Below are positions 29,269-35,949 of a stretch of DNA of 64,000 bases, piece by piece; position 1 is the stretch's first letter, and each line of letters opens with the position of its first letter. Under the pieces are notes generated by a model. The model was not told the DNA's origin. It worked only from the letters and a program-made list of their open reading frames with translations, and did not search any database. The DNA comes from Mycobacterium sp. SMC-4. Its GTDB lineage: Bacteria; Actinomycetota; Actinomycetes; Mycobacteriales; Mycobacteriaceae. Location: the NCBI RefSeq assembly GCF_025263265.1, contig NZ_CP079869.1, forward strand, positions 248,001 to 312,000, given 5' to 3'. Both the position numbers and the translations under genes were made by a program.

Positions 29269-29772
29269 CTACGGGATGGGGCCGGGCACCATACCGGCGG
29301 GGGGCCACACCGGCGGCGGGGCCGGCGCGGGGGCCGGCGGAGCGTCCGGCGGCGGTGGGGGTGATCCGTACGGCGCCGGGGGCACCCAGGTCGCCGGGTC
29401 CATGGTGCCGGGGCCCATGGACTGGAAGAAATCTGCGGAATTACGCATGTTCCACAGCTCTCGCAGGAAGTCGAGCTGCCCGGTGTTGCCGAAGTTCGCG
29501 TTCGGCACCGGCGGGATGTAGGGCGCCCCAGCCGGAGGTGGAGCAGGCGGTGGCAGCTCGCCGGCGGCCGACGGGGTGAAGGCGAACACCGGCGTTGGCT
29601 CCGGTGCCGGCTCACCGGGAGGCGCGGCAGGTGCACCGGGCGGGGCCGGTGGCAGTATCGGTTCGGGCTGTGCGCCGGCGGTGGCTGCGGCGCCGACGGC
29701 CAGCACGCCGAGTGCCGCCACGGTGACGGTCGTCCGGGTGAGGACGCCGACGGTACGGGACGAGATGGCCAT
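29269..29772 (-). CDS. Proline-rich exported protein
   Basis: A 167-residue protein with a clear signal peptide (hydrophobic core about 14-33, cleavage likely after AGA at about 33-35). The mature chain is dominated by Pro/Ala runs on both sides of a compact central segment (about 92-125, NANFGNTGQLDFLRELWNM). It has no cysteine or enzyme motif, so it is probably a wall-associated or secreted low-complexity protein. Its ATG overlaps the tetR stop by one base (TAATG), making the pair translationally coupled. Confidence 0.75.
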   Translation of the reverse strand: MAISSRTVGVLTRTTVTVAALGVLAVGAAATAGAQPEPILPPAPPGAPAAPPGEPAPEPTPVFAFTPSAAGELPPPAPPPAGAPYIPPVPNANFGNTGQLDFLRELWNMRNSADFFQSMGPGTMDPATWVPPAPYGSPPPPPDAPPAPAPAPPPVWPPAGMVPGPIP

Positions 29773-30416
29773 TACTGCAGGGTAGTGCCAAACGGATCGA
29801 CGTGAAGGCTTTCGGCATCGCCGGCCGGAGGCAGCGGGAGGCCGGCGTCGAGGAAGTCCATGCCCTCAAACAGCAGCTGCGGTGACATCGGAGTGCCGTG
29901 TAGTGCCGCGATCATCACTCCGGTCATCGCGCCGGCGGTGATGCGCAGCTTCGGGTCGTCGGCGGGGCGGTTCAGGCGTTGGCCCAGGGCGTCGGTGATC
30001 AGTTCGATGACGTGCAGATACTCGTTGTAGAGCGCCCCTGCGGCTTCGGGCAACGTGTAGAGCAGCTGTTGACGAGCCATCTCGTCGGTCCACTCATAAC
30101 CGGCCATTCCGCTGAACACCTGCTGAAGTGCATATCGGTATGCCGCGAACGGGGAGAGCTCGACGGGAGCGGCGAGGAACAGGTCGATGATCGGATCGAT
30201 CAGGTGATCCGGCGACAGCAGGGCGGCCTTGTTGGGGAAGTAGCGGAAGAAGGTGCGGGGGGACACCTCGGCCGCCTCGGCGATCTGCTCGACGGTGGTG
30301 CAGGCGTAGCCGTTGCGCTCGAAGAGTCGAAATGCCGCCAAGCGCACGGCCTCACGGGTGCGCCGTTTTTTGCGCTCCCGCAGGCCCATCTCGTCGGAGC
30401 CCGGGTGAGGGGACAT
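29772..30416 (-). CDS. TetR-family transcriptional regulator
   Basis: About 214 residues. The N-terminal helix-turn-helix (RTREAVRLAAFRLF, TVEQIAEAAEVSPRTFFRYFPNK) is typical of TetR/AcrR regulators, and the C-terminal ligand domain has no diagnostic motif. Preferred start is ATG 30416; an in-frame Met at 30485 would add 23 residues. It is coupled to the proline-rich exported protein through a TAATG junction, so it likely controls its own operon. The ligand is unknown. Confidence 0.85.
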   Translation of the reverse strand: MSPHPGSDEMGLRERKKRRTREAVRLAAFRLFERNGYACTTVEQIAEAAEVSPRTFFRYFPNKAALLSPDHLIDPIIDLFLAAPVELSPFAAYRYALQQVFSGMAGYEWTDEMARQQLLYTLPEAAGALYNEYLHVIELITDALGQRLNRPADDPKLRITAGAMTGVMIAALHGTPMSPQLLFEGMDFLDAGLPLPPAGDAESLHVDPFGTTLQ

Positions 30417-30488
30417 AGCCGCCGATTGTGGCGCACCGGGCGGCCCATTCCCGGCATATTGACGAGAACGATAGAAAGATTTCACATC

Positions 30489-31106
30489 TCAATACAGAAG
30501 CAGCAAACAAGCCAGGGTAAGCATCGTGACGGCGATGACGCTGTCGAGCATCCGCCAGGTGCGGGGGGAGGTGACGCGGGCGCTCAGTCGGGTTGCGCCG
30601 AAGCCGAGCACGGCGAACCAGACCACGCTGGCGGTGCCAGCGCCGACGCCGAACAGCCACCGGTGTTCGGCGTGCTCGCTGGCCAGCGCGCCCAGCAGCA
30701 CCACAGTGTCAAGGTAGACATGAGGATTGAGAAAGGTCATCGCCAGACAGGTCAGGAGTACACCTCTCAGTCGGGTGGGCCCGTCACCGGCTGCGGTCAG
30801 CGCGGCGGGGCGCAGTGCCCGCCGCGCAGCGAGTAGGGCGTAGCCGGTCAGGAACGCTGCACCGCCGTACCGGATGGCGGTGATGGCGTCGGGATGATCG
30901 GCCACCAGCGCTCCGACCCCAGCAACTCCAATAGTTATCAGTACAAGATCAGATGTGGCACACACGGCGACCACCGCAGCGATGTGCTCGCGACGAATTC
31001 CCTGGCGGAGAACGAAAGCGTTCTGGGCGCCGATTGCCGCGATCAACGCCAGGCATGCGAGGAATCCGCTGGCCAGTGCGATGGTCTGAGTGGGCACCCG
31101 TCTCAC
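30489..31106 (-). CDS. lysE: LysE/ArgO-type basic amino acid exporter (Rv1986-like)
   Basis: A 205-residue six-helix transporter of the LysE superfamily. [23 protein letters not shown] and [15 protein letters not shown] match Rv1986 closely. It exports lysine/arginine when intracellular levels rise. In M. tuberculosis it is divergent from its activator lysG. Here the divergent neighbour is a TetR gene, and a lysG homologue lies at 47852. The GTG at 31106 lacks an SD; an alternative GTG at 31097 is possible. Confidence 0.92.
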   Translation of the reverse strand: MRRVPTQTIALASGFLACLALIAAIGAQNAFVLRQGIRREHIAAVVAVCATSDLVLITIGVAGVGALVADHPDAITAIRYGGAAFLTGYALLAARRALRPAALTAAGDGPTRLRGVLLTCLAMTFLNPHVYLDTVVLLGALASEHAEHRWLFGVGAGTASVVWFAVLGFGATRLSARVTSPRTWRMLDSVIAVTMLTLACLLLLY

Positions 31107-31153
31107 GGTAAAGACGATCGATGGATCAGGACAACTAATTATTCTTCATACTC

Positions 31154-31168
31154 ATTAGTGACACTAAT
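31154..31168. promoter_or_regulatory. Perfect 15-bp dyad in the lysE/tetR divergent promoter
   Basis: ATTAGTG-A-CACTAAT, 48-62 bp upstream of lysE, in a locally AT-rich 120-bp intergenic region. It contains T-N11-A, the LysR-type box, so it may bind LysG in trans; alternatively it is the operator of the adjacent TetR. Confidence 0.55.
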
Positions 31169-31227
31169 CCATTCTGAGCGCCGATAAGACAAATTCGAGA
31201 AAATGTCCGATCGGTTTTCGGTGGTCA

Positions 31228-31836
31228 GTGGATACTGCGTCTGTGGCGACGCACGCGACCGTCGTGGGCGACGGAGCTCGGCAGAAGCTGCTCGATGCCG
31301 GGGAGAGGTGCATCGTGCGTCGGGGCGACGCGAAGGTCCGGATGGTCGAGGTGGCCGACGAGGCGTCCGTCGCACGCTCGACGCTGTATCGGTACTACCC
31401 GACCCGCGAGGATCTGCTGCTCGACATGGTGCTGCGGCGCATCGAACGCGCGACGATCCGCTGGGTGGCCGGGTTGCGCCGGCCCGACGACGCGGCCCAC
31501 AGCATCCGTGAGCTGGTGCTCAAGCCAGTCGCCGCGGTCGACGACGGCGACCCGGTCAACGTGGCGCTGTATTCCGGTGACCGGGGCGTGCTGGCGTCGG
31601 TGCTCGACGATGGGGCCGAGGCGATCACGGGCGTGCTCGCGACCCACATCGGCCCGCTGTTCAAGAGGTGGCGAGACGGCGGACAACTGCATCCCGATCT
31701 CAACCTTCGAGAAACGGTGCAGTGGATGTCGGCGACCACGTCTTTCCTGCTGAGCAGTCAGTGGCGGCACCGACCGGCGTCGGCGCATCGCAGATTCGTC
31801 GATCGCTATGTGCTGCGGGCCCTCATTCTGAACTGA
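31228..31836 (+). CDS. TetR-family transcriptional regulator divergent from lysE
   Basis: A 202-residue TetR regulator. The DNA-binding segment is KVRMVEVADEASVARSTLYRYYPTREDLLLDMV. The C-terminal part is helical and unrecognised. The GTG start at 31228 has only a weak SD. It is divergent from lysE with 121 bp between them and converges on the thioredoxin-reductase-like gene (5-bp gap). Whether it controls lysE is open, since the dyad between them also fits a LysR site. Confidence 0.85.
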   Translation: MDTASVATHATVVGDGARQKLLDAGERCIVRRGDAKVRMVEVADEASVARSTLYRYYPTREDLLLDMVLRRIERATIRWVAGLRRPDDAAHSIRELVLKPVAAVDDGDPVNVALYSGDRGVLASVLDDGAEAITGVLATHIGPLFKRWRDGGQLHPDLNLRETVQWMSATTSFLLSSQWRHRPASAHRRFVDRYVLRALILN

Positions 31837-31841
31837 GCGGA

Positions 31842-32771
31842 TCACGGCGGGTAAGGCAGGCCGAACTCGTCAGCGAGCAGGCTCTGCACGATGATCATGG
31901 CGGCCTGCGCGCCCGCGGCGGCAGCTCCGGCGACGTAGGGCTGTTCGGTGCACACGTCACCGGCCGCGAACACCGTGGCCGCGCTGGTGCGGTGCAGCGC
32001 ATCGACGCTGATGGTGTCGGCCGCCAACGGGCCGGGTGTGCACATCGCACCGAGCTGCTCGGCCAGACGCGACCGCTGCCGCAGCGGTGCTTCCACCAAC
32101 AGTCCGTCGCGCGGCAGGCGCGTGCCGTCGGCAAGCGCGATCTCGGACAGTCTGCCGTCGCGGCCGATCAACTCGGTGACCCGCCGCTCCTCGACCGGCA
32201 CCCCTGCGGCGGCCAGAAGCCGGAGCTGATCGCCGTCCAGACCCGCGGGACCGTCGGTCAGCAGAAGCACGTCGTCGCTCCAGCCACGCAGCATCAGCGC
32301 GGCATGCACACCCTCGGCTCCGGCAGCCAGCGCTGCCAGCCGAGAATCACGCAGCTCCCAGCCGTGGCAGAACGGGCACTGGAACACCGTCGTGCCCCAC
32401 AGCTCGGCCAGCCCGGGAAGGCGAGGCGGGTGGTACTGCATGCCGGTGGTCAGCAGCACCCGGCGTCCGTAGACGGTCTGCCCGTCGTCGAGTTCGAGGG
32501 CATGGCCACCATCGACCAGCGCGCCGCGCAGCGCGATCTGGCGGCGGTATTCGACGCTGGGGTAGGCCGCCAGCTCCTGCCGACCTCGGGCATACAGATC
32601 GGTCGGCGCCAGCCCGTCATGACCCAGCAGACCGCCGATCCCGGCGGCGGGTCGGTTGCTCTGCTGGTCGGCGTCGACGACCAGTGTGCGCCGTCGGGCC
32701 CGCCCGAGGACCAACGCCCCGGACAGACCTGCGGCGCCCCCGCCGACGACGATGCACTCCCATTCGTTCAC
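31842..32771 (-). CDS. Thioredoxin reductase-like FAD/NAD(P) oxidoreductase
   Basis: A 309-residue class II pyridine-nucleotide oxidoreductase. The N-terminal GGGAAGLSGALVLGRARRRT motif binds FAD. A redox-active CPFC (in FQCPFCHGWE, near residue 130) replaces the CATC of thioredoxin reductase. FAAGDVCTEQP is the C-terminal FAD motif. Such proteins reduce small-molecule dithiols or act as oxidases for natural products. The start codon is an ATG at 32771. It lies 39 bp downstream of the epimerase gene on the same strand. Confidence 0.88.
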   Translation of the reverse strand: MNEWECIVVGGGAAGLSGALVLGRARRRTLVVDADQQSNRPAAGIGGLLGHDGLAPTDLYARGRQELAAYPSVEYRRQIALRGALVDGGHALELDDGQTVYGRRVLLTTGMQYHPPRLPGLAELWGTTVFQCPFCHGWELRDSRLAALAAGAEGVHAALMLRGWSDDVLLLTDGPAGLDGDQLRLLAAAGVPVEERRVTELIGRDGRLSEIALADGTRLPRDGLLVEAPLRQRSRLAEQLGAMCTPGPLAADTISVDALHRTSAATVFAAGDVCTEQPYVAGAAAAGAQAAMIIVQSLLADEFGLPYPP

Positions 32772-32810
32772 CGGCGTTGCATTTCCCGTCAGGGCCGCCG
32801 CAAACCTGCG

Positions 32811-33884
32811 TCACGGCAGGCGTCGTGTGGTCAACTGCCCGTCGGTGATCTCGCGTCGCAGGTGATCGAGAAGCGACCGCCGACGCAGCGGCGGACTGTC
32901 GGTGTGGGCCTGCTCCGCCACTCCGGTCAGCACATCGGACAGTGCCGCCACCGAGGACCACCGGGGTCGCCACCCGAGTTCGGCGTGCGCCCGCGCGCAA
33001 TTGAGCAACGGCACGGTGAATGCCATGTCCAGCCACCCGCGGTCGACGGGCTGTAGCCGAGCCCGCCAGCTCAGGTCGGCCAGCCGACCCAGCAGACCCG
33101 ACGGTACGTGAATATGCTTGGCGTGCATGGCTTCTGCGATGCCATCGGGGGTCAGCGGTGGCTCGGCGGCGAGGTTGAACGGCCCGGCCGCTTTGCGTTC
33201 GATCGCGGTGGCGAATGCGGCGGCGACGTCGTCGGCGTGCACGAGGGGGATGCACAGCGCGCGATCCACCGGCAGCACAGGCATCAGCGGGACGGCCAAC
33301 ATCGGCACATAGCCCGGAAGGGCGTAGCGCATCAATCCACTGGCCGCAGCGCGCTGGACGATGAATCCGGGGCGCATTCGGGTGATCAGCACACCGTTGT
33401 CCTGGGTGTTCTCGTACTCGTCGAGCAACACCTCGGCGGCGGACTTGTGGCGGCTGTAAGGCGAGGACGGGATACCCGAGGTGAGCCACGATTCGTCGAC
33501 GCGCTGACCGTAGCGACCAGCCGCGTAGGTGCCGACCGACGACATGTGCAGAAGTTGCCCGACGTGTGCGCTGTGGGCCGCCTCCAGCACCGTCGTGGTG
33601 CCGCCCACCCCGACCCGTTCCAGGTAGGCCGTGTTGCGGGTGGGTTGAAAGCCCCAGGCGAGGTGCACGACGGCGTCGGCACCGTCGAAGATCGGCCGCA
33701 ATGCCGCGCCGGCGTGGTCCTCGGCGAGATCCACGCTGTGCCACCGCACGTGTTGGTACACACCGACCGGTTGCGGCGGTCGACGCACCACCCCCGCGAC
33801 GTGATGGACTCCCGGCTGCTGGGTCAGTCGGCGCAGCAGCGCCGTGCCGACATTGCCCGACGCGCCGGTGACGACGATGCGCAT
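32811..33884 (-). CDS. NAD-dependent epimerase/dehydratase
   Basis: A 357-residue extended short-chain dehydrogenase. It has TGASGNVGTAL (NAD binding), MSSVGTYA, and the catalytic YSRHK (Tyr-x-x-x-Lys). The C-terminal domain is atypical for sugar epimerases. Start ATG 33884 is chosen because the Rossmann strand begins at residue 2; a longer frame to 33971 adds an unrelated Pro/Arg segment. It begins 10 bp after the stop of the small membrane protein gene. The substrate is unknown. Confidence 0.88.
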   Translation of the reverse strand: MRIVVTGASGNVGTALLRRLTQQPGVHHVAGVVRRPPQPVGVYQHVRWHSVDLAEDHAGAALRPIFDGADAVVHLAWGFQPTRNTAYLERVGVGGTTTVLEAAHSAHVGQLLHMSSVGTYAAGRYGQRVDESWLTSGIPSSPYSRHKSAAEVLLDEYENTQDNGVLITRMRPGFIVQRAAASGLMRYALPGYVPMLAVPLMPVLPVDRALCIPLVHADDVAAAFATAIERKAAGPFNLAAEPPLTPDGIAEAMHAKHIHVPSGLLGRLADLSWRARLQPVDRGWLDMAFTVPLLNCARAHAELGWRPRWSSVAALSDVLTGVAEQAHTDSPPLRRRSLLDHLRREITDGQLTTRRLP

Positions 33885-33894
33885 CGCTGCCGGC

Positions 33895-34089
33895 TCAGTC
33901 GACCGGTACGGCTGTGCCGGGGGCCGGTCTTTCTGCGGCGGCGCGACGCCGTGCCCGCACAATGCCTGCACCGGCCACTGCAGCGGTGACCAGCACCGAC
34001 GGCCAGAACAGCAGCTGGGCCAGCGCGACCCGGCGTTGGACCTTCAGCCCGGTTCGGGTCAGGGAACGGGCTCGTCCGGCGACACTCAC
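33895..34089 (-). CDS. Small single-pass membrane protein
   Basis: A 64-residue protein with one hydrophobic helix (about 25-42, LLFWPSVLVTAAVAGAGIV) flanked by Arg-rich segments. The start is GTG 34089; it was chosen for the strong SD AAAGGAG 7 nt upstream, instead of the ATG at 34227 that would run through the divergent promoter. It is first in a two-gene run with the epimerase and divergent from the holin-X gene. Function unknown. Confidence 0.65.
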   Translation of the reverse strand: MSVAGRARSLTRTGLKVQRRVALAQLLFWPSVLVTAAVAGAGIVRARRRAAAERPAPGTAVPVD

Positions 34090-34225
34090 CCCGGTGCTCC
34101 TTTCGATGCGCTGCAGGGTCGGTACCCGGGTGCTGTTGGCACCAAACGGGTTAGCGGATCGGTTTGCCGCGGTGGGGAACAGGCACCCGTCCACTGAAGA
34201 CCTGCCGAGCAGGAGGGACGCAACC

Positions 34226-34651
34226 ATGGCAGATCAGATGGCAACTCAGGTCCCCGACCAGCAGCGCGAAGCCAGCATCGGGGAGTTGATGACCCAACTT
34301 TCCACCCAGACTTCCCGGCTCGTTCGTGACGAGATGAGGTTGGCCCAGCAAGAACTGCGCCAGTCGGGCAAGCATGCCCGGGCCGGCGCCGGCCTGATCG
34401 GCGCGGCCGGATTGCTGGCGGTACTTGGGCTGGCGACATTGATCGCCGCGGCGGTGGCCGCGCTGGCGCTGGTGCTGCCGGTGTGGGCGGCGGCGTTGAT
34501 CGTCGCGGCCGTGCTGTTGGCCGCCGCCGGTATCGCGGCTTTGGTCAGCAAGAAACAGGCCGAAAAGGTGTCGCCACCGGCCGGTGAAACCGTGGACAGC
34601 GTCAAGCGCGACATCACCGAGATCAAGGAGGCCCGTCATGGCCGGACCTGA
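34226..34651 (+). CDS. Phage holin-X family (actinobacterial) membrane protein
   Basis: A 141-residue protein: an amphipathic N-terminal helix (GELMTQLSTQTSRLVRDEM), two strongly apolar helices (about 55-80 and 85-105), then a charged tail with KRDITEIKEAR. This is the Actinobacterial Holin-X/DUF1469 layout. Despite the name these are chromosomal envelope proteins of unknown role. ATG 34226 has an excellent SD (GGAGGG). The last 14 bp overlap the DUF3618 gene, which nearly always accompanies it. Confidence 0.85.
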   Translation: MADQMATQVPDQQREASIGELMTQLSTQTSRLVRDEMRLAQQELRQSGKHARAGAGLIGAAGLLAVLGLATLIAAAVAALALVLPVWAAALIVAAVLLAAAGIAALVSKKQAEKVSPPAGETVDSVKRDITEIKEARHGRT

Positions 34652-34928
34652 CCAGCGGCCCGAACCCGGTCCTGATGCCGGGATCGACGAGCTGCAGTCC
34701 GACATCGAGCAGACCCGCGACGAACTGTCCGACACGGTCAGCGCACTGTCGGACAAGTTCGACGTGAAGGGTCGCGCCCAGCAGAAGGTCACCGACACCA
34801 AAGAGACGGTGGCCCAGCGCAGTCACGACGCGGTCGAGACCGCCAAGCACAAGCCCGCGATCCCGGTGGGTGCGGTGCTCGCCGCAGCCGCGGCCGTTGC
34901 CTTGGTCATCTGGCTGCGCCGACGCTGA
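34638..34928 (+). CDS. DUF3618 membrane-anchored protein
   Basis: A 96-residue protein with the DUF3618 signature ELQSDIEQTRDELSDTVSAL near residues 18-37, a charged helical middle (coiled-coil-like), and one C-terminal TM (about 75-92) ending in Arg-rich RRR. It overlaps the holin-X gene by 14 bp with SD GGAGG inside that gene, so the pair is co-translated. The unit is thought to work at the membrane, but its function is unknown. Confidence 0.85.
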   Translation: MAGPDQRPEPGPDAGIDELQSDIEQTRDELSDTVSALSDKFDVKGRAQQKVTDTKETVAQRSHDAVETAKHKPAIPVGAVLAAAAAVALVIWLRRR

Positions 34929-34936
34929 AGACCGGC

Positions 34937-34967
34937 TTGACCCTCACCCCACGTGAGGCGCCACCCT
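34937..34967 (+). promoter_or_regulatory. MerR-type promoter with 19-bp spacer and operator dyad
   Basis: -35 TTGACC (34937-34942), then a 19-bp spacer, then a -10-like CACCCT (34962-34967), with the downstream GTG start 7 nt later. The spacer holds the dyad CCTCAC (34942-34947)/GTGAGG (34953-34958). An over-long 19-bp spacer with a centred dyad is the hallmark of promoters activated by MerR-family proteins. Confidence 0.6.
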
Positions 34968-34974
34968 GATCGGT

Positions 34975-35769
34975 GTGACGCAAGATATTCAGGTGGACGA
35001 ACTCACCGTGGGCGACGTCGCGCGTCGATTCGCCATCACGGTCAGGACGTTGCACCACTACGACGACATCGGGTTGCTGACCCCCAGCCGCCGTGCGGCC
35101 TCCGGGTACCGCGTCTACACGACGGCCGATCTGACGCGGCTCTCCCAGATCATCGTCTACCGCCGGCTGCGGTTTTCGCTTGACGAGATCGCGAGCCTGC
35201 TGGACGACGGCAACGAGGTCAGCCACCTGAGACGTCAGCGCGAACGCGTCATGTCCCAACTCGGCGAGATGAACGAACTCCTCGAGGCCATCGATCAGGC
35301 ATTGGAGAAAGCGATGACCAAGACACCCATGACCGACGACGACATGCGCGACCTCTTCGGTACGGGCTTCGACGACTACCAGGCCGAGGCCGAACAGAGG
35401 TGGGGCGACACCGACGCGTGGAAGGAATCGCAGCGCCGCGCGAAGGCGTACGGCAAAGAGGACTGGTTGCAGATCAAGGCCGAGGGCGAAGCCGTCGAGA
35501 AGGCGCTGGCCGACGCCTTCCGCGCGGGTCTACCGCCCGATTCCGAAGCGGCCATGGATGCCGCCGAAGCGCACCGACTGCAGGTGAACCGCTGGTTCTA
35601 CGACTGTCCGCCGGCTTTTCACCGCAACCTCGGCGACATGTACGTCAGCGACCCGCGCTACATCGCGACCTACGACGAAACCTTCGGGTTGCCAGGCCTG
35701 GCGGCCTATTGCCGCGACGCGATCCACGCCAACGCCGACCGGGCCGACGCCGACCGGCGCGAAGGCTAA
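34975..35769 (+). CDS. MerR-family regulator, TipA-like
   Basis: A 264-residue protein with an N-terminal MerR winged helix (LTVGDVARRFAITVRTLHHYDDIGLLTPSRRAASGYRVY), the dimerising coiled coil (about 85-115) and a C-terminal TipAS-type ligand domain (about 120-250) including YVSDPRYIATYDETFGLPGLAAYCRDAI. TipA proteins bind thiopeptide and other amphipathic antibiotics. GTG 34975 appears leaderless and is driven by its own MerR-type promoter, so it is probably autoregulated. It converges with a 45-codon gene, overlapping by 4 bp. Confidence 0.9.
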   Translation: MTQDIQVDELTVGDVARRFAITVRTLHHYDDIGLLTPSRRAASGYRVYTTADLTRLSQIIVYRRLRFSLDEIASLLDDGNEVSHLRRQRERVMSQLGEMNELLEAIDQALEKAMTKTPMTDDDMRDLFGTGFDDYQAEAEQRWGDTDAWKESQRRAKAYGKEDWLQIKAEGEAVEKALADAFRAGLPPDSEAAMDAAEAHRLQVNRWFYDCPPAFHRNLGDMYVSDPRYIATYDETFGLPGLAAYCRDAIHANADRADADRREG

Positions 35770-35903
35770 CTGTCGGGTTCGGTGATCTCGGGAGCGATTT
35801 CCCGGGTGGCCATGCCACCCTCACGGCCGTGGTCCTCGGGGCCTGGGCGCCCGCCCTCGGGCTCCTCGGTCCGGTTCTCGTCCTGACTCCTGCCGCTCAT
35901 CAT
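35766..35903 (-). CDS. Small acidic, probably disordered protein
   Basis: A 45-residue protein of Glu/Gly/Pro/Arg composition (EEPEGGRPGPEDHGREGG). The ATG at 35903 (a second ATG follows immediately) has the SD AAGGAG 5 nt upstream. No domain is recognised. It is upstream of nothing on its own strand and converges with the MerR gene, sharing 4 bp. Called coding because of the strong SD and codon position GC. Confidence 0.5.
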   Translation of the reverse strand: MMSGRSQDENRTEEPEGGRPGPEDHGREGGMATREIAPEITEPDS

Positions 35904-35949
35904 CGCTCCTTCGCCGGTGTCAGCACGGGTTACCCGGTGCGGCCCGGAG

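Noticed and set aside
34090..34227. Upstream ATG (34227) for the small membrane protein
   Set aside because: It would cover the start and SD of the divergent holin-X gene; GTG 34089 has its own strong SD.
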